A DNA stretch of 64,000 nucleotides from Oleispirillum sp965228165 (GTDB lineage Bacteria; Pseudomonadota; Alphaproteobacteria; Rhodospirillales; Rhodospirillaceae): NCBI GenBank assembly GCA_965228165.1, contig CBDDHB010000003.1:1426001-1490000 (forward strand). The letters are read 5' to 3'. Made by a program: the position numbers and the translations under genes. The notes below the pieces were generated by a model. That model searched no databases and was not told the origin of the DNA. It was given only the letters and a program-made list of their open reading frames with translations. Shown piece by piece: positions 36,481 through 45,677 of the stretch (its first letter is position 1; the number at the start of each line of letters is the position of its first letter).

Positions 36481-38175
36481 ATGTCCATCCGCTCCACCTT
36501 CAACGACCTGCCGATCGCGAAAAAGCTGTTCCTGATCCTGGCGGTCAGCATCGTCGGCCTGTTGACGATGATCGGCGAAAGCCTGATCGAATACCGCGAC
36601 ACCCTGATGACCGAACGCAAGCTGGAACTGAAGAGCCTGGTCGAGACCGCGCGTTCGTCGGTGGAAATGAATGCCCAGTTGTGGAAGGAAGGCAAACTTT
36701 CCGAGGCCGAGGCCAAGGCCGAGGCGATGAAGGATCTGGCCGCCCTGCGCTATGGCGAGGACGGCTATTTCTGGGTCCAGGACCGCGCCGGCTTCATCGT
36801 CATGCACCCGATCAACGCCAAGCTGTCAGGCACCGACGGCTCGGCCATCGCCGATCCCACCGGCAAGAAAATCTTCGTCGAATTCGGCCGCGCGGTGAAC
36901 AACCCGCAGAAATCCGGCTTCGTCGAATACCTGTGGCCCTTCCCCGGCAAACAGGAGCCGGTAGCCAAACTGTCCTACGTCGCCGCCACCGAGAACTGGA
37001 ACATGGTCATCGGTTCGGGGGCCTATATCGACCGCATCGACGCCCTATTCTGGAAGCAGGTGACCGAGACCGGAATTTTCGGCGGCGTCCTGCTGCTGGT
37101 TCTGGCCGCGGTGACCATAGCCATCGCGCGCGGCATCTCGCGCCCGGTCGGCACCCTGACCGACGACACCAACGCCCTGGCCGAGGGCGACCTCTCCCGC
37201 GCCATCTCGGCCACCGAACGCCGCGATGAAGTGGGGGCGATGGCCCGCGCGCTGAAGGTGTTCCAGACCAATCTGCTGGACGCGAAGCGCCGCGAGGAAG
37301 ACAACCGCAAGGAAGTCGAAGCCGCCCGCAAGCGCGCCCTGAACGACCTGGCCGACAGCCTGGAAAACGAAGTCGTCGGCATCATCGAGACCGTCGGCCG
37401 TTCCGCCGACGCGATGAAGAGCACCGCCAACACCATGGCCGAAGCCGCCGAGAAGACCTCGGAACAGACCACCATCGTCGCGTCCGCAGCCACCCAGGCG
37501 TCGCAGAACGTGCAGAACGTCGCCGCGGCGGCGGAAGAGCTGTACAACTCGATCGCCGAGATCAGCCGCCAGGTGTCGCAGTCGTCCGACGTCGCCCGCC
37601 AGGCGAGCCAGCGGGTCGAGGAAACCCACGGCAAGGTGACGGCGCTGAACGCCGCCGCCACGCAGATCAGCGAAGTGGTGACCCTGATCACCGACATCGC
37701 CGACCGCACCAACCTGTTGGCCTTGAACGCCACCATCGAGGCGGCGCGGGCGGGCGACGCGGGCAAGGGCTTCGCAGTGGTGGCGGGCGAGGTGAAGAAT
37801 CTCGCCAACCAGACGGCGCGCGCCACCGGCGAGATCAGCGGACACATCAGCAAGGTGCAGACCGAAACCCAGGCGGCGGTCGATGCGATCGATTCGATCA
37901 CCCGGATCATCCAGGGGCTGGACTCGATCTCGTCCACCATCGCCTCCTCGGTCGAGGAACAGGGCGCGGCGACGCAGGAAATCGCCCGCAACGTCCAGGA
38001 GGCCTCCAACGGCACCGACGAAGTCACCCGCAGCATCGGCACGGTGAGCACGGTGGCGCAGGAGACCGGAACCTCGGCGCGCGACGTGCTGATCGCCTCG
38101 GAGGAAGTCTCCCGCCAGGCGGACCAGCTGCGCGGCGTGGTCGAAAACTTCCTCGCCAAGGTGCGGGCGGCCTGA
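36481..38175 (+). CDS. Methyl-accepting chemotaxis protein with Cache sensor
   Basis: 564 residues: TM1 (about 13-33), periplasmic sCache_2-type domain (about 35-185; D-G-Y-F-W-V-Q-D near 97 and M-H-P near 111), TM2 (about 190-215), HAMP (about 215-268) and a cytoplasmic signalling domain. The highly conserved hairpin tip reads D-R-T-N-L-L-A-L-N-A-T-I-E-A-A-R-A-G. sCache_2 receptors often sense small organic acids. It lacks a C-terminal N-W-E-T-F-type tether for CheR. A strong terminator follows. Confidence 0.95.
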   Translation: MSIRSTFNDLPIAKKLFLILAVSIVGLLTMIGESLIEYRDTLMTERKLELKSLVETARSSVEMNAQLWKEGKLSEAEAKAEAMKDLAALRYGEDGYFWVQDRAGFIVMHPINAKLSGTDGSAIADPTGKKIFVEFGRAVNNPQKSGFVEYLWPFPGKQEPVAKLSYVAATENWNMVIGSGAYIDRIDALFWKQVTETGIFGGVLLLVLAAVTIAIARGISRPVGTLTDDTNALAEGDLSRAISATERRDEVGAMARALKVFQTNLLDAKRREEDNRKEVEAARKRALNDLADSLENEVVGIIETVGRSADAMKSTANTMAEAAEKTSEQTTIVASAATQASQNVQNVAAAAEELYNSIAEISRQVSQSSDVARQASQRVEETHGKVTALNAAATQISEVVTLITDIADRTNLLALNATIEAARAGDAGKGFAVVAGEVKNLANQTARATGEISGHISKVQTETQAAVDAIDSITRIIQGLDSISSTIASSVEEQGAATQEIARNVQEASNGTDEVTRSIGTVSTVAQETGTSARDVLIASEEVSRQADQLRGVVENFLAKVRAA

Positions 38176-38197
38176 CCCCACACGGCACAAAACCGGC

Positions 38198-38230
38198 AAC
38201 GGCGGCGGAGCGATCCGCCGCCGTTTCTTC
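38198..38230 (+). terminator. Terminator after chemoreceptor gene
   Basis: AACGGCGGCGGA (38198-38209) pairs with TCCGCCGCCGTT (38214-38225), loop GCGA, followed by TCTTC. It lies 22 bp after the chemoreceptor stop. Confidence 0.75.
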
Positions 38231-38250
38231 ATGCGCCAAAACCGGAGGGA

Positions 38251-38470
38251 AGACGCCGCACGCCCGTCCGGTTTCATTCCGGCTGCTGTTCGGAATCCTG
38301 CGCGAACCCGCCGTTTCCGAAGGAAACAACCGGGCAGGACGCATCCCGCCGGCTCCTCAATTCGTCGCCCCCGGCCTTGTGCCGGGGGTCCACGAGCTGT
38401 TGTTTTCCAACAGCTTAACAACAAGGCGTGGATGCCCGTGACGAGCACGGGCATGACGAAGGGGGGACGG
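38251..38470. repeat. Long intergenic repeat, copy 1 (left of GIY-YIG gene)
   Basis: Shares with 38985-39205, in the same orientation, a CCGGTTT..TCC..GG segment, GGAA(T/C)CC(T/C)GCGCGAACCC, CGTTTCCGAAGGA, the hairpin CCCCGGCCTTGTGCCGGGG, and AACAACAAGGCGTGGATGCC plus a GTGAC(G/A)AGCACGGGCATGACG hairpin. These are the interspersed mosaic elements common between alphaproteobacterial genes. A partial extra unit follows at about 38471-38500. Confidence 0.7.
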
Positions 38471-38526
38471 CGAGGAGCACGGGCATGACGAAGGGGGCAG
38501 GCCAGGCCACGACAAGACAGAAAGCG

Positions 38527-38814
38527 TCACGACAGCAAAGGGAACAAATCTGCCCAATCCGGATTTTGCGAAAGAATCAGCCGCACCTTCCACGTCCGGC
38601 TCCAGTGTTTCAGGTTCTTTTCCCGCTGGATGGCTTGGCGGATATCGTCGAAGGATTCCACATGCACCAGCCGCTTGATGCCGTAACGCTTGGTGAAGCC
38701 GTCGGCCACGCCCTCGCGATGTTCCCAGACGCGACGGGCAAGGTTCGCGGTCACGCCGACATAAAGCGCGCCGTTCGGGCGGTTGGTCAGGATATAGACC
38801 CATGCGGCGGGCAT
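38527..38814 (-). CDS. GIY-YIG nuclease-domain protein
   Basis: A 95-residue single-domain protein with the GIY-YIG pattern W-V-Y-I-L..A-L-Y-V-G-V-T, then R-R-V-W-E-H-R and F-T-K-R-Y-G-I-K-R-L-V, and the helical I-Q-R-E-K-N-L-K-H-W end, as in the UvrC-like stand-alone family that is frequent in alphaproteobacteria. ATG 38814 follows GGGGGA. The gene is bracketed by two direct copies of a long intergenic repeat, suggesting a unit that moves or expands with those repeats. Its substrate is unknown. Confidence 0.88.
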   Translation of the reverse strand: MPAAWVYILTNRPNGALYVGVTANLARRVWEHREGVADGFTKRYGIKRLVHVESFDDIRQAIQREKNLKHWSRTWKVRLILSQNPDWADLFPLLS

Positions 38815-38984
38815 CGCGGTTTCCCCCATCTTGCGACGAAGTCGATGGAAGCCCTCGCAATGCGCCCGGTCAAGGACGATCCGCTCTCCGCCGCCTCCCC
38901 ATTCGTCATGCGCGGGCGTGGCCCGCGCATCCACGGGTTTTTCGGCACGGACGGGGAAGGACAGAAAGACTTGGACCCCCGGGT

Positions 38985-39205
38985 CAAGCCCACGGCTGTC
39001 CGGTTTAATCCCGGCGTCTGGTCGGAACCCCGCGCGAACCCAACGTTTCCGAAGGACTCGACCGGGCAAGACACATCCCACCGTTTCTTCAGTTCGTCAT
39101 CCCCGGCCTTGTGCCGGGGATCCACGTCTTGTTTTGCAGCCCCTTGGAAAACAACAAGGCGTGGATGCCCGTGACAAGCACGGGCATGACGGAGGGGGGA
39201 ACGGC
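38985..39205. repeat. Long intergenic repeat, copy 2 (right of GIY-YIG gene)
   Basis: Direct copy of 38251-38470 as described there. The rest of 38815-39274 holds another hairpin element (GCGCGGGCGTGGCCCGCGC near 38912-38930) of the same class and no gene. The repeat ends about 70 bp before the Crp-like gene stop. Confidence 0.7.
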
Positions 39206-39274
39206 GAGGAGCGGAGTGAACCTTGATGGTTCATGAGCACCGCAGACGAAGTTCGACGCCGCCGCGCGCCGAAA

Positions 39275-39970
39275 TCAGGGGGTTTCCAGAATCGCCTCAA
39301 GCGCCGCGACGTTCTTCACCGTCACCCGGCTCCGCTGCAAATCGATCCAACCAGCCTGCGCCCAGGCCTGAAGTTGCTTGTTCACGCTTTCCCGCGTCGT
39401 CGCCATCATGTGGGCGAGTTCCTGCTGCGACAGGCGCAAGCCGATCTCGATGCCGCCCGCCACCGGCTGGCCGTAGTTGCCGACCAGACGCAGCAGATGC
39501 TTCGCCAGGCGCTGCTCCAGCGGCAGGAAGGCCGCGTCCTCGAGCATTTCGCTGGTGTTGCGCACCCGCTGGCACAACAGGCGGATGATGTGCATCGCCA
39601 GCCTGCCTTCGCTCTCCACCAGGGGCATGAAGTCGCGGCGGTGAATCACCAGCAGTTCGCGGGGCGCCATCGCCATCGCGTCGGCGGTGCGCGGCAGTTC
39701 GTCGAGCAACGCGATCTCGCCGAAGAACTGACCTTCCTTGAACAGGTTGAGGGTCACGTCCTTGCCCTCGGGCGAGGCGGCGTGCACCTTCAGCCGCCCC
39801 GACAGCACGCCGAACAGGCGATCTCCGGGATCGCCCTTCTGGAACAGGGTCTCGCCCCGCGCCAGACGCTTGGTCACCGCGACCGCGAGAATGCGGTCCA
39901 GAATCGCCGGGTCCAGTCCGGCGAACAGCGGGCTGTTTTCCAGAAACGCCCGCCGGGCATCGGTCTTCAT
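39275..39970 (-). CDS. Crp/Fnr-family transcriptional regulator
   Basis: 231 residues: a cyclic-nucleotide-binding-like beta barrel (about 15-130, with G-Q-F-F-G-E-I-A-L-L-D and P-R-T-A-D-A) and a winged HTH (about 150-225; L-S-Q-Q-E-L-A-H-M-M-A-T-T-R-E-S-V-N-K-Q-L). It resembles the cAMP-binding CRP group more than FNR: there is no N-terminal Cys cluster, so oxygen sensing through iron-sulfur is unlikely. The R-T-A sequence and upstream Glu fit nucleotide phosphate binding. Ligand and targets are unknown. Confidence 0.92.
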   Translation of the reverse strand: MKTDARRAFLENSPLFAGLDPAILDRILAVAVTKRLARGETLFQKGDPGDRLFGVLSGRLKVHAASPEGKDVTLNLFKEGQFFGEIALLDELPRTADAMAMAPRELLVIHRRDFMPLVESEGRLAMHIIRLLCQRVRNTSEMLEDAAFLPLEQRLAKHLLRLVGNYGQPVAGGIEIGLRLSQQELAHMMATTRESVNKQLQAWAQAGWIDLQRSRVTVKNVAALEAILETP

Positions 39971-40024
39971 CGGTCATCCCCTCGTTGCGGCGGCGCGGGC
40001 TCCCCCCCGGCCGCCGGTTTTCCG

Positions 40025-41365
40025 TCACGCCCCCGCCAGAGTCATGCCATCGATCCGCACCGTCGGCGCATCGACGCCGTAACGATAGACCCAATCGTCC
40101 GCCGGAATCAGCCGGGCGAACATCGGCAGCAGGTTCCCGGCGATGGTCACCTCGCTGACCGGGAAAGTCGTCTTGCCGTTCTCGATCCAGAACCCGGCGG
40201 CGCCGCGCGAATAGTCGCCGGTGACGCCGTTGATCCCCGAACCGATCAGTTCGGTGACATAGAGACCCTGGCGGATGTCGGCGATCAGTTCGGCGGGCGA
40301 AACCGTCCCCGGCAGCAACGCGACGTTGGCCGCCGACGGCGACGGCGCGGAGCCGACGCCGCGCGCCGCGTGGCCGGTGGGGGCAAGCCCCAACTGCCGC
40401 GCCGACCGCAAATCCAGCAGCCAGCCGGTCAGCCGCCCGTCCTCGATCAAGGCGCGGCGACGGGTGGGCAGACCCTCGGCATCGCAGGGGCGCGACCGCA
40501 GACCGCGCGGCCGGTGCGGCTCCTCGACCACCGAGACTCCCGGCGCGAACACCGCCCGGCCCATCGCATCGGCGAGGAACGACGTGCCGCGCGCCACCGA
40601 CGCGCCGTTGATCGCCCCCAGAAGATGGGTCAGCAGGCTGCGCGACACCCGGGGATCGAACACCACCGGCACCGCCGCCGACTTCGCCTTGACCGCGCCC
40701 AGACGGGCCGCCGCCCGTTCCCCGGCGGTGCGGCCAAGGCTTTCGGGCGACGGCAGGTCGGCCCGATAGACCGCCACCGCCGAATCGTAATCGCGCTCCA
40801 TGCTGTCCTTGCCGCCCACCAGCGCCGTCGCCGACAGCGAGGCATGGCTGGTCGCGTAGGCGCGGGCGAACCCGTTGGTCGCGGCCAGAGCCACCGTCGA
40901 GCGGCTGAACGCGGCATCCGCGCCCTCGCCGTTGATCACCCCCGGCACCGCCAGGGCCGCCGCCTCGGCGGCGCGGGCGTCGGCGATCAAGGCCTCGTCC
41001 GACGGCTCCGCCGCGTCGCACAGGTCGCAGTCGGGCAAATCCCCCACCGCCAACTGATCCGGATCGGCCAGGCCCGCGAAGCCGTCCTCGGGCATCGCGC
41101 GGGCCATCGCCACGGCGCGTTCCGCCAGAACCGCCAGGGACGCCGCCGCAAGGTCGCTGGTGGACACCATCGCGGCGCGACGCCCGACGAAAACCCGCAG
41201 GCCGATTTCCGCCCCCTCGGCGCGTTCCAGCTTTTCCAGCGCCCCCTTGCGCACCGACAGCGACACCGCCCGCCCGTCGGCGGCCACCGCGTCGGCGGCA
41301 TCCGCGCCCGAGCGGCGCGCCAGACGCAACAGGTCGTCCAGCCGGTTCCGAAGATCGTCGCTCAT
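40025..41365 (-). CDS. pmbA: TldD/PmbA-family metalloprotease subunit PmbA (TldE)
   Basis: A 446-residue PmbA/TldE homologue, the partner of the TldD protease that matures microcin-type peptides and unfolded peptides. Family features include the R-R-G-L-R-S-like loop, G-I-N-G-V-T-G-D-Y-S-R-G-A-A-G-F near 400 and the C-terminal beta-rich region. TldE lacks the HExxxH metal site of TldD, and none is seen here. The ATG at 41365 overlaps the ubiD stop by 4 bp. tldD is not in the window. Confidence 0.93.
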   Translation of the reverse strand: MSDDLRNRLDDLLRLARRSGADAADAVAADGRAVSLSVRKGALEKLERAEGAEIGLRVFVGRRAAMVSTSDLAAASLAVLAERAVAMARAMPEDGFAGLADPDQLAVGDLPDCDLCDAAEPSDEALIADARAAEAAALAVPGVINGEGADAAFSRSTVALAATNGFARAYATSHASLSATALVGGKDSMERDYDSAVAVYRADLPSPESLGRTAGERAAARLGAVKAKSAAVPVVFDPRVSRSLLTHLLGAINGASVARGTSFLADAMGRAVFAPGVSVVEEPHRPRGLRSRPCDAEGLPTRRRALIEDGRLTGWLLDLRSARQLGLAPTGHAARGVGSAPSPSAANVALLPGTVSPAELIADIRQGLYVTELIGSGINGVTGDYSRGAAGFWIENGKTTFPVSEVTIAGNLLPMFARLIPADDWVYRYGVDAPTVRIDGMTLAGA

Positions 41366-42885
41366 CGGTCCTTGCCCTTCCAGATCGGTCGGCCCGAGCC
41401 CGGCAGGCGGTAATCCGCCCACTTGCGGCTGACCCTTTCCACGATGTCGTCGCGCATCCCGAGCTTGCGGCCCCATTCCCGCGTCGTTTCCGGCGGCGAT
41501 TTGTTGGTGGCGTCCAGACCCATCTTGCCGCCCAGGCCGGACTCGGGCGACGCGAAGTCGAGATAATCGATCGGCGTCCGCTCCACCAGGGTGGTGTCGC
41601 GCACCGGGTCCATGCGGGTGGAAATCGCCCACATCACATCCTTCCAGTCGCGCACGTCGATGTCGTCGTCCACCACGATGACGAACTTGGTATAGAGGAA
41701 TTGGCGCAGGAACGACCACACCCCCATCATCACCCGCTTGGCGTGACCGGGGTATCCCTTCTTGATCGACACCACCGCGATGCGGTACGAGCATCCCTCC
41801 GGCGGCAGCCAGAAATCGACGATCTCGGGGAACTGCTGGATCAACAGCGGCACGAACACCTCGTTCAGCGCCTCGCCGAGGATGCTGGGCTCGTCCGGCG
41901 GCCGCCCGGTGAAGGTGGACAGATAGATCGCGTCCTTGCGCCGGGTGATCGCGGAAATCTTGAACACCGGGAACTGTTCGACGCCGTTGTAATAGCCGGT
42001 ATGGTCGCCGTAAGGGCCTTCGTCGCGGCAGTCGTCGAGCATCACGTGCCCTTCGAGGACGATTTCCGCTTCCGCCGGGACCTTCAGGGGAATCGTCTTG
42101 CAGGGCACCAGATCCACCGCCTTGCCGCGCAGCAATCCGGCGAACTGGTATTCCGACAGGCTTTCCGGCACCGGCGTCACCGCCGCGACGATGGTCGCCG
42201 GATCGGCGCCCAGGACCACCGCGGCGGGCATCGGCTCGGCGTGGCCGGTCTCCTTCCAGCGACGGTAATGCTGCGCGCCGCCCCGGTGCTTCAGCCAGCG
42301 CATCAGGGTGGCGTCGCGACCGATCACCTGCATCCGATAGATGCCGAGGTTGAACACCTCCTTGCCGTCCTCCGCCGGACCGGCGGTGACCACCAGGGGC
42401 CAGGTGATCAGGGGCGCGGGCTCGCCCGGCCAGCAGGTCTGAATCGGCAAATCGGCCAGATCGATGTCGTCGCCGGTCAGCACCACCTCCTGGCAGGGGG
42501 CGCGGGAGACCTCCTTCGGCTTCATCGCGAACACCGTCTTCGCCAGGGGCAGCATCGCGATCGCCTCGCGCAGGCCGCCCGGCGGCTCCGGCTGCTTGAG
42601 GAAGGCGAGGGTCTCCCCCACCTCGCGCAATTGCGAAGGCGTACGCCCCATCGCCATGGCGACGCGGTCCACCGTGCCGAACAGGTTGACCAGAACCGGC
42701 ATGCCATAGGGGGTGCCGTCGGCGCGCACCGGAGTCTCGAACAGAACGGCGGGACCGCCCTCGGCGAGCAGGCGGGTCTGAATCTCGGTCATCTCCAGAT
42801 CCGGCGACACCGGCGCGGAAACCCGCGTCAGCTTGCCCTCCGCCTCCAGACGGCGAACGAAATCCTTGAGCGACGCGAACGACAT
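41362..42885 (-). CDS. ubiD: UbiD family 3-polyprenyl-4-hydroxybenzoate decarboxylase
   Basis: UbiD decarboxylates the prenylated hydroxybenzoate intermediate of ubiquinone synthesis using prenylated FMN. The 507-residue protein shows G-I-Y-R-M-Q-V near 175, the prFMN/metal segment and the catalytic E-x-x-x-R-x2-E-type region around D-E-G-P-Y-G-D-H-T-G-Y-Y near 290. The C-terminal D-A-T-N-K motif is also present. ATG 42885 has an AAAGGGATC site. It is the first gene of a ubiD-pmbA pair. Confidence 0.95.
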   Translation of the reverse strand: MSFASLKDFVRRLEAEGKLTRVSAPVSPDLEMTEIQTRLLAEGGPAVLFETPVRADGTPYGMPVLVNLFGTVDRVAMAMGRTPSQLREVGETLAFLKQPEPPGGLREAIAMLPLAKTVFAMKPKEVSRAPCQEVVLTGDDIDLADLPIQTCWPGEPAPLITWPLVVTAGPAEDGKEVFNLGIYRMQVIGRDATLMRWLKHRGGAQHYRRWKETGHAEPMPAAVVLGADPATIVAAVTPVPESLSEYQFAGLLRGKAVDLVPCKTIPLKVPAEAEIVLEGHVMLDDCRDEGPYGDHTGYYNGVEQFPVFKISAITRRKDAIYLSTFTGRPPDEPSILGEALNEVFVPLLIQQFPEIVDFWLPPEGCSYRIAVVSIKKGYPGHAKRVMMGVWSFLRQFLYTKFVIVVDDDIDVRDWKDVMWAISTRMDPVRDTTLVERTPIDYLDFASPESGLGGKMGLDATNKSPPETTREWGRKLGMRDDIVERVSRKWADYRLPGSGRPIWKGKDR

Positions 42886-43047
42886 GACGATCCCTTTCGG
42901 CTTACGCGAACCCCTCCCATAAGGGCGTGTTCCCCGCCCGCCGTCAAGGCCGCAGGCGGCGCGAAAAGACATGGCGCGGACCCGCGAAACGCGATGTGAT
43001 GATCGCCGGAACCCACTGACCCAACGGGCTTTATCGCGAGGTTTCCG

Positions 43048-44759
43048 ATGGAATCTCCCTCCTGCTCGGTTTCCGCGGACGAGCGCCTGCTGTCCCGCCT
43101 CGTCGATCTCGGCATCGCCCTGTCGGCGGAAACCAACCGCGACCGCCTGCTGGAAACCCTGCTGCTGGAGGCGAAAAGCCTGACCAACGCCGACAGCGGC
43201 ACCCTCTACCTGATGACCGACGACGATCAGTTGCGGTTCGAGATCATCCGCAACGACACCCTGGGCATCGCCATGGGCGGCACCACCGGGCAGGCGATCA
43301 CCTTCCCCAACGTCCGCCTGTTCGATCCGGAAAGCGGCAAGCCCAACCGCAAGAACGTCGCCAGCCACGCCGCCCTGGCCAAGGAAATCGTCGTCATCGA
43401 CGACGCCTATGACGCCAAGGGATACGACTTCGCGGGCACCCGCGCCTTCGACGCGCGCACCGGATACCGCTCCGCCTCGTTCATGACCGTCCCCCTGATG
43501 ACCACCGAGGGCGAGGTGGTGGGGGTGCTGCAACTGATCAACGCGCGGAACGAAAACGGCACGGTGATCCCCTTCCCCGAGGAGGTGCGCTCGGTCATCG
43601 CCGCCCTGGCCAGTCAGGCGGCGATCGCCATCGATAACCGCCAGCTTCTCGACGCGCAGCGCGCCCTGCTCGACTCCTTCATCCAGGTGATCGCCAACGC
43701 GATCGACGAAAAGTCCCCCTATACCGCGGCCACTGCCAACGGGTGCCGGAAATCACCGCCCTGCTGGCGCAAGCGGCGGCGGCGCAGACGAAAGGCCCGT
43801 TCGCCGACTTCACGATGACCGAAGACGACCGCTACGCCCTGCATCTGGCGGCCTGGCTGCACGACTGCGGCAAGGTGACGACCCCCGAATACGTGGTCGA
43901 TAAATCGACCAAACTGGAAACCATCTGCGACCGCCTGCACGAAGTCCGCACCCGCTTCGAGGTGTTGCGCCGCGACGCCGAAATCCGCTGCCTGGAACGC
44001 CGTCTGGCGGGCGAGGACCAGGCGGCGGCGGAGGCCGATCGCGATGCCGAAATCGCGTTGCTTGCCGCCGACTACGCCTTCGTCGCCGAATGCAACCTGG
44101 GCGGCGAGTTCATGGCCGACGACAAGATCGCCCGCCTGCGGCAAATCGGCGCGCGCACCTTCACCCGCACCTTCGATCGCACCATCGGCCTGTCGTGGGA
44201 AGAAACCCGCCGGGTCAAGGCGGTCCCCGAACTCTGCGCCACGCCGGGCGCCGAACGCCTGCTCGACGACCGCCCCGACCACAAGGTCGGGCCATACGAC
44301 CTGGGCGAGGTGTACAACCTTGCGATCCGGCGCGGCACCCTGTCGGACGAGGAGCGGGCGAAGGTCAACGACCACGTCGCGGTCACCGTCCGCATGCTGG
44401 AAAAACTGCCCTTCCCGAAAAAACTGCGGGCGATCCCGGAATACGCGGGCGGCCACCACGAACGGATCAACGGCACCGGCTATCCCAAGGGTCTGAACGG
44501 AGACCGGATGTCGATCCCCGCCCGGATCATGGCGATCGCCGACGTCTTCGAGGCGCTGACCTCGGTCGATCGCCCCTACAAGACGCCGAAAAAATTGAGC
44601 GAAACGATCAAGATCATGTCCTTCATGAAAAAGGACAAGCACATCGACCCGCAGCTCTTCGACCTGTTCCTGACCTCGGGCGTCTATCGCCAGTACGCCG
44701 CGCAACATCTGCGGCCCGAACAGATCGACGAGGTCGATATCGCCCCCTATCTGGGTTGA
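43048..44759 (+). CDS. GAF and HD-GYP domain c-di-GMP phosphodiesterase (frameshifted)
   Basis: An N-terminal GAF domain (about residues 12-200, G-T-L-Y-L near 51) precedes an HD-GYP domain with H-D-C-G-K, N-D-H-V near the second metal site, G-G-H-H-E-R-I-N-G-T-G-Y-P and R-I-M-A-I-A-D-V-F-E-A-L. It should hydrolyse c-di-GMP. The frames before and after position about 43728-43735 differ. One missing G would turn the local reading into S-P-Y-T-G-G-H-C-Q-R-V-P-E, the expected HD-GYP entry motif including its first metal His, so the break falls in an essential site. Corrected length is about 570 residues. Confidence 0.87.
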
Positions 44760-44777
44760 CGTTCCAAGGAGCCTTTC

Positions 44778-45539
44778 ATGCCGAATGTCGTCTTCATCAC
44801 CGGCGCCACCGCCGGTTTCGGGCTGGCTTGCGCCCGGCGCTTCGCCACGGCGGGGTGGAGCCTCGTCCTCTGCGGTCGCCGCCGCGACCGCCTGGACGCC
44901 GTCGCCGACGAACTGTCCAAATCCTGCGCGGTGCATGCCCTGGAACTCGACGTGCGCGACCGCGACGCGGCGATGGCGGTTCCCGCCGCCCTGCCGCCCG
45001 ACTTCGCCCGCGTCCACACCCTGATCAACAACGCCGGACTGGCGCAGGGCCTGGCCCCGGCGCAGGCCTGCGACCTCGACGACTGGGACCGGATGATCGA
45101 CACCAACGTCAAGGGCCTCGCCTATTGCACCCGCGCCCTGCTGCCCGCGATCATCGCGGTGGGCGAAGGCACGGTGATCAACATCAGCTCGGTGGCGGCG
45201 CGCTGGCCCTATCCCGGCGGCAACGTCTATGGCGCGACCAAGGCCTTCGTCCGCCAGTTCAGCTATAACCTGCGCTGCGATCTGGTCGGCACCGGGGTGC
45301 GCGTCACCTCGATCGAACCCGGGCTCGCGGAAAGCTAGTTCTCCCTGGTGCGCTTCCACGGCGACGCGGACAAGGCCGCCTCGGTCTACAAGGGCGCACA
45401 CCCGCTGACCCCGGACGACATCGCCGAGGCCGCCTTCTGGGTCGCCACTCTGCCCAAACACGTCAACGTCAACAGCCTGGAACTGATGCCGACCAGCCAG
45501 TGCTGGCAGGCCTTAGGCATCGCCCGCGACCCGGCGTGA
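44778..45539 (+). CDS. YdfG-like short-chain dehydrogenase with in-frame TAG stop
   Basis: A classical SDR related to the NADP-dependent 3-hydroxy acid dehydrogenase YdfG. The T-G-A-T-A-G-F-G cofactor motif is near residue 8, N-N-A-G near 81, Ser in I-S-S-V-A near 134 and Y-G-A-T-K near 148. At 45336-45338 the frame has TAG after G-L-A-E-S. Reading continues in the same frame with F-S-L-V-R-F-H-G-D to TGA 45537-45539, and homologues usually have Glu at this position (GAG to TAG, one base). Either a pseudogene losing 67 residues or a sequence error. It follows the HD-GYP gene by 18 bp. Confidence 0.82.
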
Positions 45540-45540
45540 A

Positions 45541-45675
45541 AAACCTTTTTTCGCCGCATCAGCGGCTTTTCACCGTCACGCCGCGTGATGGTTTTACGGC
45601 GCTACGCGCGCAGAAAACAAACGGGATGCAAGGGCCTAAGGCCCTTGCTGGGTGTGGGCGAAGCCCACGGGTTTT
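45541..45675. repeat. Intergenic palindromic repeat, copy B (inverted)
   Basis: Occupies the gap between the convergent SDR and pabC genes. The 42-bp core lies at 45547-45588 on the minus strand (TCACGCGGCGTGA palindrome, GCCGC/GCGGC stem, A-run). Flanking hairpins: AAGGGCCTAAGGCCCTT and GTGGGCGAAGCCCAC. Confidence 0.7.
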
Positions 45676-45677
45676 CC

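Noticed and set aside
38251..39205. Possible CRISPR-like array from repeated hairpin units
   Set aside because: Units are few, long, non-uniform and without regular spacers; they match interspersed intergenic repeats. No cas genes are present in the window.
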